NCBI GenBank assembly: GCA_018389105.1
Contig: JACATO010000321.1
Coordinates: 802,501-866,500 of the forward strand
Length of the DNA: 64,000 nucleotides
From: Nautilus pompilius
Lineage: Eukaryota > Mollusca > Cephalopoda > Nautilida > Nautilidae
Direction of reading: 5' to 3'
In this document: positions 10,451 to 24,000 of the stretch, one piece after another
Layout: each line of letters begins with the position of its first letter
How positions within the stretch are numbered: position 1 is the first letter of the stretch
Notes under the pieces: model-generated
What the model saw: only the letters and a program-made list of their open reading frames with translations
Told to the model about the DNA's origin: nothing
Database searches by the model: none
Translations under genes and position numbers: made by a program

Positions 10451-13400
10451 TGTGAAGTCCTGTTTTTCATCATAAATGTTGTGTTTAATACTAAATGGCT
10501 AAAATGAAAAAATGCTATTCACAAAACATTTCTGAAACATCCACTAATGATTTTACTGCAGTGTTCAAACCTTTAATACAAAATGATCAACTTCTAAGAT
10601 CGGCTGGAGCCAGCATAAGAAAAAAAAGAGTCATTTCAGTTGTACAGGTTAACTGAATGCATACAAAATGTGCCAGGACAGATCTTTTCATTCATTATGA
10701 ACACTATTGTTGCAAAGGTGATTAGTTTAAAATTAACTCTGGAATTCTCTCAATGCATAATATGCACCATCATGTCAAAATGCAACCAAGGCATCTCTAG
10801 AATCCAAAATGACAACACTAGAAGAAATTGATGTCAGAAGTAGTGTTGATGCAAATTCAACAATACTGACTTATTTTTGAGAACTGAAATCTTCAACAAT
10901 GCTGCTTTCCAGCACTCTTGGAAACAAATGAGAAAAGGCCTAGAGGAACAACCCCATTAAGTTGTTTGGTTTAAGCAAGTTAGGGCTATGACACCTTCAT
11001 ATCAAGACAAATTTTGAGAGAGAAAGCTTTAATATCGTGAAAAAACTAGCAGTTACCAACCAACTTTACTCCAAAGCCATTCTGAATTGAGCAGTTCAAA
11101 CACTGCAAAGAAATAATCTACAAAACTGCATTAGTTGTAAACAAAAAGAAAATTCTTGATTTTCTTAAGGATCAGGCTTAAAAAATGAATTCAAATATTT
11201 TGACCAAAACCTGTTGGTGATCTAGTTAAATGTTGGTAATCATCCGTCTCTCTGTCTGCGTCTTTCATATTACTCTGAAATGATTAACATGTTTAAAATA
11301 AACCCATCTTTCTCTTGAAACCTGGCCAAAATCTATTCCCCTCCATGGTGACAGAAAAACAAAGAAATTTTTCTTAGAAGTGTCCAGATTTCAAAATCAT
11401 TCCAATAATCCTGCCAAAAGTTCTTCAACAATTATTGACCATACCAGGTCCATTTTGTAATATGTAGCAATCTGCTAATTTATCACAATCACTTACAATC
11501 TTCATGCATAATTTCACAATTCAGTACAAATATCTTATGCTGAAAAATTACTTCAACACTGGCCAAAAGGTGCATGTGTGTATGGTTATTTTTATACATT
11601 TAATATAGAATATTCTGGGAATTTTGCAAGTAAAGTTCTGAGTTTCCAGAAAAACAAAAACATCTAGAATATGATGGAAAATTCCAGAATATTCTGATTA
11701 TAAAAATATTTTATCACTACAAATATCACTTATTCATTTTCAGATTGCCATTTCTGATGTGTAAAACTAAGATCAAATACATTTAAAAATATGTATAAGA
11801 AAATTTTCATTGTTGATCACAACAATTGAATGTTTTAAGTCTAACAGAAAAGCAGACAGACTGGCCCAGGCTGTACATTGCTTAAGTGTATCAATTAAAA
11901 TTCAGTGAGCCAATAAATCCAAAAAATCTCTAATAAGAAATATTTAAACTTGATCAACATCTCCAAATTGATTTTAGTATTTTGCAGATTTATTTGTTTT
12001 GTTGCCATTAATTCTATGAGCAAAAGTATGTGTAAGGACTGTTTGTGAAAGCTTGCTGCATTTAACATTATAGAAGTTTATAAAATAAACAATAATAATG
12101 AATAAATTATTTTTTCCAAAGTGAAACAGCTGCATTTCACTGTAGCCTCATTAGCTTTGTTCACATGTTCCAATTTATCACCCACACATTTTGTAATTAC
12201 TCCATTGTTTGGGTTTGTAATGCTGTTTTAAATTGTATCTTTTGCAACACTGCAAATCAGAAAAGCAGGGGAATGCTTTTATCTCAACAAAAAAAAAAGC
12301 AATTCTCATTTCCATTAAATTATACGAAACTTTTGAACAATTTTCCATTTCTCTACAAAACCATGTTAAATGAGGTAGTAAGTAAAGCACATTGCATTCT
12401 CTGAAGAGAATATTCTATAGCCTTCAATGCTGGATATACTTGGAAATGCACTGCAATGAGCATGGCTGCAACATTCTTTTTTTGCTGGAACTTCTGGAAG
12501 GCAAGTTACAATAGTAGACAAGCTGTGTTCATAGTGTTGATGAAAAATTTAAGGACATGGGAGTTGCTTGATATAGTGTAGGCAAATAATATTTTGTGGC
12601 AGGTTGTTAAGTTTCAAGTCATTCAGATGTATGACGCAGTCCAGATGGTTTGAAATGCTTGGTTTGAACAAATGTAACCAGACTGTCAAATTATAAAAAC
12701 CTCAACACCAAGATCACAATGGGTTGTTTCATAAAAACAATTGAGTTCACTAATAGTCACTTTTTTTTTTTAAAACCAAATTTTGGGAGCAATTCTGCTG
12801 ATGATCCTAATTGTTAAATGTGGGAGTTAAGCAAGCACTTACATAGGTATTACACAGTGTGTAATCAATTCCATAAAAACTTGATATTTTTTTTAAATGT
12901 CTCAGTAAATACACTTGTTAAATGATAAAATCAACAAGTTTGATAGACAGATCAAGAAAAGGTGGGTGATACTGCAAAAGTTAAAAGGAACAAAGAACAG
13001 ATTTGAAAAGGCAGCATAAAACAGAAATTTTAAATCAAAACAAAAGTGAAATGGTATATATGACAGAAAAGAGCTTGATCTAGTGGTTTGTTCAGCTTTG
13101 AGCCAAAGATCCAGTATTTACTGGGCAAGTAATATCAGAAAAGGTCTATCAATCACTAGATTGCATTGGATATTTCAAAGCAAGCAATGGTTGGCTTGAT
13201 CATCAAAATCTTTGGCTAACAAGCTGCTGATCATATTGAAACCAGTGACTGGACTTGGAATCTTTGGCTTGGAAAAATTGCTGTTATAAAGTTGACAATA
13301 CAGTGTGCGCGCACACATGCGCGTGTGCTGTTCCACCAGGCACTTTGGCTGCACCAAAATAACAAACAGGGAGACACCAAAGAAATGGGAAGGCATTGGT

Positions 13401-14279
13401 TCTTACAAATGTGTATGGAAGCAATAAACAAATATTATTAGAAAATCTACAAAACTGCAATGTTTTAATCTGCCATGTTGGTGTAGTCAGTCACTTTTTC
13501 CCAATCCCAGGAGTGTGACTATAAGTGGAGTTAAACATACATCACTTCAAATTAATGAGAAATCCATCCCTCACTTTTTTTTTTTTTTTTTTTTTTACCT
13601 ACCTTCACTTAAAATTCTACAAAAAATTTTAAAAAGCGTGACTTCTTCAGTATGCTAAAATTTTCAAGCAACAACTTATCCATACTTTGTCAATTTTGAT
13701 TTGCATTTATAGTATTATAATTAACTTCTTCTGTGAAGGCCTAAAATTAAAAAGAAATGTTAGTTAGAAAGGAAATGTTTGAAAGGGAGAGGAAAAAAAA
13801 AAAAATCACTTCAATCCGAGTGATCTGTCAAAATATTTTATTTAATTAATATTTCAAAACATTTAGGGAGATATTTAATCTTTTTTCCAGTTCAGTTTTT
13901 ATATGAAATTATATAAAGCAAAAATACCTTTTCACTTAACTGAAGGATATTTGGTTTGTTAATCCACTTTTAATATATGATACTAAAAAAAAAAACCAGA
14001 ATTCAGTAGCTAAACTACTAAAAGATTTAAAATTCAAATATAAATTTATTAGTATTGAGATTATAATATATATATTAGGGTTGCATCTTTTAATTTAAAA
14101 AAAAAAGAAAATGTAGATGAAGATGAGATGCACAAGTAATATTTCCTGGGAATGTTTGGGAGAACAGTGTGAAAATCACCACAGTTTATTTAAAGAGCTA
14201 AAATGGTGTTGGATTAACCAAATACACTACAATGACAAACAGGGCTCACCTATGAGCTATTGCTGATCTAGATGTATAC
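10451..14279. other. AT-rich non-coding stretch
   Basis: No gene, transposon end or RNA could be supported. Small features only: a 26-base alternating purine/pyrimidine tract at 13303-13328, a long T run at about 13569-13597 and a few A runs. If the microprotein gene has an upstream exon near 14-15 kb, this is part of its intron. Confidence 0.4.
13303..13328. repeat. 26-bp alternating purine-pyrimidine tract (Z-DNA-prone)
   Basis: Every position from 13303 to 13328 alternates purine and pyrimidine, with GTGTGCGCGCACAC at its left forming a perfect 14-bp palindrome. Such tracts favour left-handed DNA under negative supercoiling. It is isolated in AT-rich sequence. Confidence 0.8.
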
Positions 14280-15330
14280 TTCCTGCTGACTCTATTTTAC
14301 AGCGCATGAGTCAGGAGGAAGAATTCTTCCTCCTCTTCTTTTTTAAAAGTTTATCTTTACATAGGAATCACAGGTTCCCGCTTCGATTCCTCCTCTTTTT
14401 TCTTGTCCCTTCACGGTCAAGACCCTGCTGACAGGACAGCCTCTCTCAACCGGCTAATCACTCACTACCTCTCTGGAGCATCATCATCATCATCATCATC
14501 CCATCCCATCCCATCCCATCCACCCTGGTGGCGGCAAATCGCCCATTTACCAGCAAACGAAGCCCTGCAGCTGTCCACCACTTACTGACCGACTCGCAGA
14601 GAAGCGGGTGGTAGCTCCTGCTGAGTTTGTCATTAATTCAGAGACGGGGAAGAGAAGATGATGCGGTCGGGGAGGAAGACCGTGTGGTCCGTATTACGAC
14701 GAGACCCATCGGCATCTGAGATGCGGGCGGGCGGGCTGTCGGTCATAACGGGTGGCAACCCCCAGACACCCCCCCCCAATTCCTGGGAGAACTTTTGAAC
14801 ATTTTTAAGTTGGTTAAAATATATAAAAGAAGAAAAACAAAACTGAGGAAGAGTTAAGTTATTAGCATCACTCGGAGGAGGAGGAGAGAGGATCAGTCAG
14901 TGAGCATCTCACAGTTTTCAAATTTTAAACGGGGGCGTTCCAAACCGCCATTGTCGGCTACCGAACAGTGGAGCCCGGCCGGCCGGCCCTGGTCGCCGCA
15001 GCCTCCGTGGAACACAGATACACAGCCATATTATTTACGGGAAATGGCAGGGCGGGGGCAGGGCTGGGGCAGGCGGCCCGGACAAGAAATGCCCGCTACA
15101 GGGCGGGGCGGGGGCAGGGGAGGGCTAATGGCAGCGGTCCAGGAACCGGCATCAGTGCCGCTCACATCTTCTATCAGACCACTCGCCCAGAAATAAATAA
15201 ATAAATAAATAAAAAGAGAGTGGAGATAAAACCTCCGGAGAAACTTAACGGCAACAGAAACCATTTTCCTACCTTTGTCGAGGTTATTCAACAGCTTCTT
15301 TCGTTTTTTCCCTTCAGGCTCGCGAGTCAG
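14280..15330. promoter_or_regulatory. CpG-richer segment, candidate promoter region
   Basis: GC and CpG content rise sharply here compared with both flanks; examples are the gcgggcgggcggg-type runs near 14722-14736 and the ccggccggccc run near 14977. It also contains an (ATC)n/(CATCC)n tract at about 14481-14522. On the minus strand good donor-like sites occur at about 15270 (AAAG|GTAGG) and 14247 (CATAG|GTGAGC), so non-coding first exons reading toward the microprotein gene are possible. No coding frame here is convincing. Promoter function is inference from composition only. Confidence 0.35.
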
Positions 15331-15507
15331 GCTGCCAGGCGAGGCCGCTTGTAACGTTGTATCAGTCGGCTTACCTACCTATATACATACACACATCTAT
15401 ATCTAAATGTGGAATCCGTCTGCACCTGTCATAACTGGACATTTAGAGTTAATCTTGAAAGTTGTTATTTTTTTTTTAATTTTAACAACTATTAATTGCG
15501 ATACGAA

Positions 15508-15565
<58 letters not shown>
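15508..15565. repeat. (ATT)n microsatellite
   Basis: About 19 uninterrupted ATT units over 58 bp. Frames of poly-isoleucine produced from it are artefacts. Confidence 0.97.
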
Positions 15566-16201
15566 TCAAAAAGGGGGGAGGTAACTGTTATCGTTCTTTC
15601 ATGGCGGGCGATCTATGGTGTAGACGGGTGCTATCCGGCGGCTGGAAGTCAGGCCTTCTCTTCTAATTTAACCCTCCTCCGCCCACAACAACCTGTAAAA
15701 GCTTCTGGTCGCAGTTTTAACACACACGCTAACGCCCATGTTTCCCAATTCTCAAATAGTTCGGACGGATTCCCTGGTGACTTCCTATTGTCTCGAAGAC
15801 AGTTTAAAGGGAAGTAACTCTTTCGGGTGATGTTGAGAGTTAGAACCAAACGTTAACTGAATAATAAATAAATAAATAAATAAACATTTTAACCCCCCCC
15901 AACAAAGCCCCGTATTTTTCAACTGTAGTGTTTTGGGGGGGGGGTTTTCTTAAGAATGAGAGTTGGTCCCTGGGATCAGAGACGGGGTCAGCGATCTAAG
16001 ACGGTCTGGTGGGATGTACGCTATCCTGCAGAGCCAGGTCCAAGCTGCTGCGACATTGGACTCCACCATTAAGAAAGCTCAGTCTTCTTTACGCTTCTAT
16101 GTCGCGACTGGTGCGCGAATAATTATGGGTTGTTTAACACAGAGGTATCAACAACGGTGACAGCTCTCCAGATGCCGCGGTTATTCGCTGGAAGGCGTTA
16201 C

Positions 16202-16638
16202 CTATTCGGCAAACCTCCGACCTTGATGGGGGGAGGGGGAGATAACTGTCCCTATCAGAAGAACTCTTCGTTTTTAGATGTGTGATAGCTATTCGGCAAA
16301 CCTCCGACTTTGATGGGGGGAGGGGGAGATAACTGTCCCTATCAGAAGAACTCTTCGTTTTTTTGTGTGCTGATACCTATTCGGCAAACCTCCGACCTTG
16401 ATGGGGGAAGGGGGAGATAACCGTCCCTATGAGAAGAACTCTTCGTTTTTTTGTGTGCTGATACCTATTCGGCAAACCTCCGACCTTGATGGGGGGAGGG
16501 GGAGATAACTGTCCCTATCAGAAGAACTCTTCGTTTTTAGATGTGTGCTGATACCTATTCGGCAAACCTCCGACCTTGATGGGGGAAGGGGGAGATAACC
16601 GTCCCTATCAGAAGAACTCTTCGTTTTTAGATGTGTGG
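16202..16638. repeat. 88-bp minisatellite, five copies in sequence variants
   Basis: Units start with ctattcggcaaacctccga at 16202, 16289, 16377, 16465 and 16555, giving lengths 87, 88, 88, 90 and about 84. Two variable sites distinguish copies: ggggggaggg versus gggggaaggg, and a tail of tttttagatgtgtg (copies 1, 4, 5) versus tttttttgtgtgctg (copies 2, 3). The unit is GC-richer than the surroundings. A minus-strand frame of 87 codons crosses the last units but looks like a by-product of the repeat. Confidence 0.95.
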
Positions 16639-19600
16639 TGAAACCCACGCGGCTGACTGGAGAACAAAAGCAAACAGACCGGTAGCCCAACCACCGCTAG
16701 GGGTTACTGATGAACTGCACGCCATTCTCTCCATGGTGGTGTGACGAAGTATACCGGTCCATTCTTTGTCGCTGCTCTTGAGAGAATATATATGTAACAA
16801 CTACATAAGTTTAGCCTGTAATTTGATATAATATTTTCAGAAGCCATCTTTTGAAATCTCATTTTAAGAAGTTACTACCTCTACTTCAATTAAAACTCTC
16901 TTCCACCAAGCATAAGCGGTCCCTCCTTCTACTACTATGTTGTTGTTGTTGTTTTACAGGGGCCGGGGCTGGATAGAGTTCGTGAACGGCACGCAAATTA
17001 AGTCAACGTTACCGCAGTTCGCTGCCTTAACAGAGAGACTTCGATTATTATCAATAAATTCTACCCACAGCCACCAGGGGGGGGGGGGCGCCAAGTGTAA
17101 AGTTTCGATTCATCATTTACAATAACAAATGGGGTTTTGAAGGCCCCGATAACCAGCATCAGCAACCTTCTGATTGGCAGCAGCGCGTATTCGCGGCTAG
17201 GCGGAGATCTACCAAACATTTCACATCGGCCATGTTACAACCGAAATAAACCGCAATTGGGTTAGCCATCCTTTTTGTACTTCGAAGTGTTTCTCACTCA
17301 AAGTATTTTCTCTATTTTTTGTCCCGCCTAACTCTGCTAGAAAAGTTCTCTCTGTAGTGAAAAGAAGTCCTAGATGCATTCTTAGCTAACAGTAGCTAAA
17401 TGGGTTTTTTTTTATATAATTTTAAAAAAAGAGAGTTTATAAGAGAAAGAAACAAACTTCAACTCTGTAGTATATTTTATTAATAAAATCAATTCGTCCA
17501 GATAGATGCAACACGTTATCCCGATATTGCACCACCCAGAATTCAGTGCAACTGGATGGAATGAATAAAATCCCTGGCAGCTGGTACTTCCACATTGATT
17601 CCAACTTATTTATGATGCATAGATCGTTACCTTTAATAAGAGGCGAGTAATTGAACCAATTATGGGTTATTAGGGTTGTATGCAGCTGCAGATTAATGGA
17701 TCAATAAATGGATATATGCTTAATTTGCAATTCAAAGGTTGGGAACCTTAGTGAAAGAAACAAAGAAATGCAATTTCTTAATTTATTTAGGATTTATTAA
17801 TGTCGGAGTGTTACGCGCCATGACAGCATGCAGAGGCTATGACTCATACAAATTATAAAATATGTATCCTCTTAAAAATATATTTACTGAAGTACTCTTC
17901 TTTTAATTTATAAATGGCCATTAGCTTTCCTCGAGCAAGGTACCACATGGGACCCCCAATTCGTTCTGTATATAACGGCAGCATAACTTTTTCGGTTTCT
18001 GATAATCATATTATCATTCACAAGATCTTGTTAGCTTTTTAATCAACATTACGCCATTTTGCTCCAAGTATTCTCTAAATAACCCTCAGTCAAGATGTCT
18101 GTCCAAACCTTGAGCGCTGTAATCACCTCAGGTATTGTAACGTTCAGTATATAAAGAATTACATGGGAATAAATGTCGCGACTGGGACTCTTGTTTTCGA
18201 TGATTTCTTTCCATTTCTGCGGTAATAATGTAAAGGCGTGACTCTATATTGGGGGGAGCTAGGGAAAAAATCCTGTAGGGACCCAATGGATCGATCGAGT
18301 GGAAGGTGTGTGAAGAGAAGGTTTAGGACACCGCCCGGCCCGACAATTCCATCAGTATCCGGACTGAAGAAGTTTAAAGGAACAAGTTCGGTTAAGGGTA
18401 GAAAACGTCTTGTAAACCAGTCAGAGTGCTGCTGCAGTTGTCGAAGAACCATTTTGGAGGAAACGCCGAGTCCCACAAGAAATTACCATTTCTAAAGTAG
18501 AGATTCATAGAATTTCGAAAGCACCAAACCGTCAGGAATCAAAGGAGTTGGCGGTCGCATCGCACCTTAACACTGGGGAATGCCCCGGCCTTGAAGACCA
18601 CTGCTGAAGATTTTGGCTATCTGAAAGAGAAAGGAAAAGGAGGAAATTCTAGCTATTTCTGTTTATTATCAATAATTTTATTCAGTTGCGCGGCTCTAGT
18701 TCTCCATCTACATTTATTAGTTTCGTACGGTGCCAGAAATATGCCAATTTTTTTTTTTTTTTTTTAAAGAATCTTTTCCAAGCAGGTAACAGACGGCCTT
18801 TGGAACATCGACATTTGTCCACGAAATAAGAAACAGAAGTTTAAGCAAATTTATCGAACTATACGCGAGCTGCCAAATTGGCTTCGATTATTCTCGCGGT
18901 GCGATCTGCTTCGTCTTATTTTTGTACATTTCGTTTCGCCTCTATTATGGCGAGATGCTATGTTACCAATATTACAGCAGCAGCCAAAACTATTCCATCA
19001 CTTTATGCTTTTAAACAAAAACACCTGAGCGCTCATTGCAGGTGCTCGACGGTCATGGTTTCTCTACACTGATGTGGCCGGTTCTTGTGGAGAGTAGTAG
19101 ATCATCAATAAGATTCACACTTTACCATTACCCTGGATTAAAGAAAACGATTTAAAAAAGAAAACAAAAATGCACAAGTGGTAGATAAGAAGGAAAACAA
19201 CAACAACAACAAAATGCTTAAACGTTGCATTGTCTTTGAAGTGTCTTTGGTTATTTTCCTTTTGAAGGTTACAGCTGGAACAGATGGGAATTATGGATGA
19301 TTTAGAAAAGCGAAACTAATTACGCTGTGGCTCTACGTCGGTTTCTGTAATCACAGGTGCGTGACAGAGTTAGCTGATCATTGGCATCTCTAGTCGAATA
19401 GTTAGCCTCATTAGGAAAATCAATTAAATCTCCGGTCTCTGATTTAAAGAATAGGAGGCAGAGACAAGATTAATACACGCGAAGTGGTTCTCGGCCAGAC
19501 ATCGTTTAAAGACTCCACCCCGGTGTATTGTAATCGAACGGGTAAGTTTTGTATTATCTTTAAATAATAATAAATTAAGTAATATTAATTCCACTTTAAA

Positions 19601-20611
19601 AACACCGGAATTTATTCATAGATGCACTATCACCGAAAGCACCGCTCTTGTTAACATAATGAAGAATAAGAGAACAGCAAAGTTGAATTAGGTATCGTAT
19701 TTAATAAAATGGTTGAATAAAACGATTATAACCTATGCAGGGTAAAGTAAACATCTGTCGATGTGGGTTTTGAACTGGTTGGCACCAGTATCACCATCAT
19801 CAGTTAGTTATCCCCTTTGTTCAGTTCTAAATATTTAGCACAGTAGTTAATAAAGATCCTAACCGAGAGAGAAACGGGATATTTAAGAACAACAAGCGCC
19901 CAAAGTTGTACAACAAAAAGAGTTCTCACCGTTTGGATGAACACGCGCTCAGAGACAGGTGCCCCCTCTTGCTGTTCCTCAACTCTCTCGAATCCAAGAC
20001 AACACCCTAACTCTCGCCAGCCGGGGTAAGAATGTGCCCAAGGGGCTCGTCTTCATCCGGTGACGAAATCTACTAGGGGCGAAATGAAAGAGAATCGCAT
20101 TTTGATGTCACCCGTCTACTCTTTCTTTTCCAGATTTTCGGAGTTGAGACCCTTCTATTTCTTCACCAGTCGATACAAATCACACATGTCCGCCTCCTCG
20201 AAAACCTCAGGCGTGAAAATTTAACAAGTGGTCATAAAAAAATTCCCCGATCGTTAGATGGCTACTTCATGACGAAGACGTTACTCTGCCGCGAAACTCG
20301 CGACAGCGATGAGTCTCCTAACACGAGACTGAGAAAACTAAGACGTCAGGAAAATATGTATCGGTGTGATTCCCCAAACAGCACTGAACTTGCTGCAGCA
20401 GCACGTCTCGCCATTACTGTGTCTAGTATAATGATTCACACTTATAGGCACAGCGCTGTATCGCTTATGCTGTAATTTTCCTCTTTCAGATCACATCAAG
20501 GCGTGGTCGGTTCTAGAAATGCTAGTTTGATTTAATGTTATTAATGTTTGCTAGTAAAAAAACAAGGTATGGCTAGAAATGTCTAAAAATACTCGCAGAC
20601 TTTAAAAAAAC
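16639..20611. other. Mixed non-coding stretch upstream of the receptor-like gene
   Basis: No gene recognised on either strand. Frames of 60-105 codons at 18159-18495 have no domain and overlap on opposite strands, as expected of chance frames. Contains G and T homopolymers (for example ten G at about 17078-17088). CpG content is somewhat higher than in the flanking AT-rich DNA up to about 17.3 kb. Confidence 0.4.
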
Positions 20612-20646
20612 ATCTCTCTCTCTCTCTCTCTCATCATCATCACTAT

Positions 20647-20690
<44 letters not shown>

Positions 20691-20692
20691 CA

Positions 20693-20724
<32 letters not shown>

Positions 20725-20824
20725 CACTCTCTCTCTCTCTCTCATCATCACTCTCTTTCTCTCTCTCATCATCACTCTCTCTCTCTCTCTCTCATCATCA
20801 CTCTCTCTCTCTCCCTCTCTCTCT
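20612..20824. repeat. compound (CT)n / (ATC)n microsatellite
   Basis: Blocks of (CT)n are separated six times by short (ATC)n interruptions, in a regular CT-block/atcatcac pattern, a sign of tandem growth of a compound unit. It ends about 230 bp before the start codon at 21057, within the likely promoter or 5' UTR of that gene. The Arg/Glu-rich minus-strand frame through it is an artefact. Confidence 0.95.
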
Positions 20825-21056
20825 GAAAGAGCCAAAGACAAAGGTGAGTAAGAAATCATAAATAGTAGTGGTGCTAGAACAGCGTCCTCTGAAATTGATT
20901 TAATTCCATGTTTAAAAGTAAACATTGCGATTTAGTGACTATGACCGATAGAAGATTCCAAAAAGAAATTATTTACCTTTGTTTACGTAATCGTCAGTTT
21001 CAGATACCTGACCCGCAAAGATCCTCAAGTAGCAGCTGGAGGTCCTGCTCCACAAT

Positions 21057-24000
21057 ATGTGGGTTTTGATCGCACACCTGGTATTGGCGATGGCGCTGGC
21101 TCCATGCAGCGGAAAGAAAGCAGCAGGTCTGACCCCTGGTCTATTAGACCTAGACGCCGAGACATTAAAGGTGTACGAACTGTGGACTCTTGGTAATGTC
21201 TCCGCTGCGTGCCATTATAATGGATTAATTAATTGTACGAATAAAGCTGTATTTTCATTCTACTGTTTGGACTGCGCCCCTTGTTCATGTAAAGAGACGT
21301 GTACCGACGATTGTTGTCCAGGTGTTGGGAATGCGAGCAGAGAGGCGGTTCCTCGGAATGTCCAGTGCATCGCACCCCAGATAAGCGATTCAGATATCCA
21401 AGTCGACAGGTCATACATCATGACAACCCGGTGTCCGGCCGGCCGTGGCAGCAGCCAGGCTGATAAATGCAGTCTTCATCAGTCAAGCTCAGTGACTAAC
21501 TACGAACCGATTCTTCCGGTCACCTCGAAGAAAACCGCCAAGACCTACCGGAACATGGCCTGCGCGCGGTGCCACGGAGAGCTGTTCGAAGACGTGAGCC
21601 CGTGGAAGGCCCTGGTCAAGTGCAGCAGTTACAACGCCACACTGATGGCTTCCAGGGAGATGATAACAAGAGCAGTCGGGATGGGCTTCTGCAACGTCAT
21701 CTTTGAGCCAGCCACGGAGAACACAGAAACCTGCAAGTATGACGATGCTTACCTCATTTCAAGGTGCAACGTTACTGGAAAGTGGCAGAAGTACGACGCA
21801 TTCTTAGAGTGGGCGTGCCAGAGATTCAGGGTCGTGTTCTTGAGGAAATATCGAAACCATTTCTGCTTTCAATGCAACGCCGTCGAAAATAAGTTGTCAC
21901 TCTGCCAAGGTGAGAAAATCAAAGAGTCATCCAACTACTATATCGCGGAACTGGAGCCGAGGAAGGAAGAGGGAAACAGCAGCGAGAGAGTGGACAGCTC
22001 CTGGATGGACACAAACAACAGATGTGAAAGCGATTTTGTCTACGATAGATTTCAGGTAACCCCTTTATGAGCTGGATTGCTTTACAGTTAGAAGGTACAA
22101 AAGAATACGAATTCAAATAGATAACACGAACTTCGAGAGTTAGCATCTACGTGAGAGCATCGTTCTAAAATAGAACAGGTACCCTAACTCGAAATAACAA
22201 AGTAAAACTTTAACAGCTTTGTTCCCATGTATAAAGTATTAGTTAGAACCCTTTTTGGATTCGCAGTTCAGTTATGGGAAACACTAGTGAAGGAGTTCAG
22301 AGAAAACTGACTGCAGTATACATAATTACGCAAAAGGGGATAACGATGCTTCATTTGTCTACTTCGGTGAGATGATTGAAATTTATCAAATGTTTTCTGA
22401 AAGAAAATGCATAAAGATAAGTTCTTTGAAATTGGTAGCACACCATATCTTTCTATTTGGGATCATATCTATGAGACGTTCTTGGCGAGAAGTTAGGGCC
22501 CTTTTTGTTGCTTGAAATGCTTTGCCAAACCGGACACAATGGAAGCGGAAAGGGTTAATATTTTTTCTTCTAAAACTAAACCAACGCGAATTATTTTTTT
22601 CAAGAGGATTTATATAATTTTAAACAATTCCTTGGTCTTCCAACTTTTTGTATCTGTATCCTATCTGGGCAGAGACAGTAAGTCAGGTGCGAAAGTGTTA
22701 AACGTGTGTTACAGTTTGTTTATTTCTACGAAGATAAGCATTATGACAAATGTATTTAGCGTGACGGTAGAATAATATTTTTAAAAGGTTTTGGGTGTTT
22801 GAGGAGGGCGAACTGACACAAACCCGTCTGGCTAAAAATCTTCCACCCGACTCTCAGACACGTCTGGCGTGCTTGTCATCGACTCCTCGGTCTCGGTTCC
22901 TTACTCACTCGCAGCCTTCTGCGTGGCATTCTTTCGGCGGGCAACAATGACACACCTGGCCACCGATGTATCTCCGAAAACCTGCAATGGTCTTCTCGGA
23001 ACATCTCAACAATTCTGGGAGTTTATCGTTTTGAAAACCCCGGTAACCAGAACAGTTAGCCATTCTTGTCAGGTGCCCGACCCTGAACTCGCGTGGATGT
23101 TTTATTCCTGACAGGTAGTTGTGTTTAACGTGCAGGCAACTGGCTTCCCAACCACTTTCACTATACCAATAATACTAATAATAATACTGAAATGGTATGT
23201 TGTATTTGTTTGTTACAGAATAAATGTCGTCAGCTGCGCTGTGTCGGAGGAAAGCAGCTGGTTGGACATCAATGTAAGATGAGGCTGGGGAAGGCGAAAG
23301 GGATGGTGTATATGGCGAAGCTGAATCTGTACGCCAAAGATATCGACTCCGTAAAAGTGATGTGGTCGAATATAATGAACTTGAAGCAACTACTCGATGA
23401 GTCTCTCAGAACTCTGCTTCAACTAAAAGATGTTGAAGTCAATGGTCTCGCGGCGAAAGTAATGCCAGCCTCGGGAGAAGTGGTAGCGAGGAGTAGAGGG
23501 GGCGATAGCATGCCCACATTTGAAGTTGCAGAGATGCTAGCCTTGGTTTACATCTACGTCAACGAGAAAAGAGAGATCGATGACTTCGAGGCCCAGCTGG
23601 TCAATGCTCTTTCTGGCCCCATCATTGTCGATGCGGCTCACGAGCAAATGCGTTTTCAGAGCCAGTTTGATGAAGATGCAAACATTCTAACAGATAATGA
23701 TCTTCAGCAGTCGGAGTTTTTTCTTTACACACGCAATGGCATGACGATCCTTCCGGTGAGTGTCGAAAAATACCAGTCGGCTGTCGTAGATAAACCTACC
23801 TTGGTATCTCGCACTCTCGTGTGTCCGACAATTCTGCTGGGACGAGACCAAACCAAATTCATCGATCGAGGCTCCTCGAAATTCCTTTACGTGAAGGCTA
23901 TCGACAGCAGCTTCAGCCCCGGCGAGTATGTGGACCAGGGAGCTGGAGCTGAAGTATGCGCCGAGCAGTACCTTCTCAGAGCCGGCCTGGCCGCTACCAA

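Noticed and set aside
15407-15817. 136-codon plus-strand frame with a poly-isoleucine run
   Set aside because: It is carried by the (ATT)n microsatellite and has no other feature of a protein.
16427-16690. 87-codon minus-strand repeat protein
   Set aside because: Read-through of the 88-bp minisatellite; unit lengths vary and do not keep frame across the array.
18159-18495. Overlapping frames of 85 and 105 codons on opposite strands
   Set aside because: Neither has a recognisable domain or splice context; mutual overlap suggests chance.
20602-20925. 107-codon Arg/Glu-rich frame on the minus strand
   Set aside because: Direct translation of the (CT)n/(ATC)n microsatellite.
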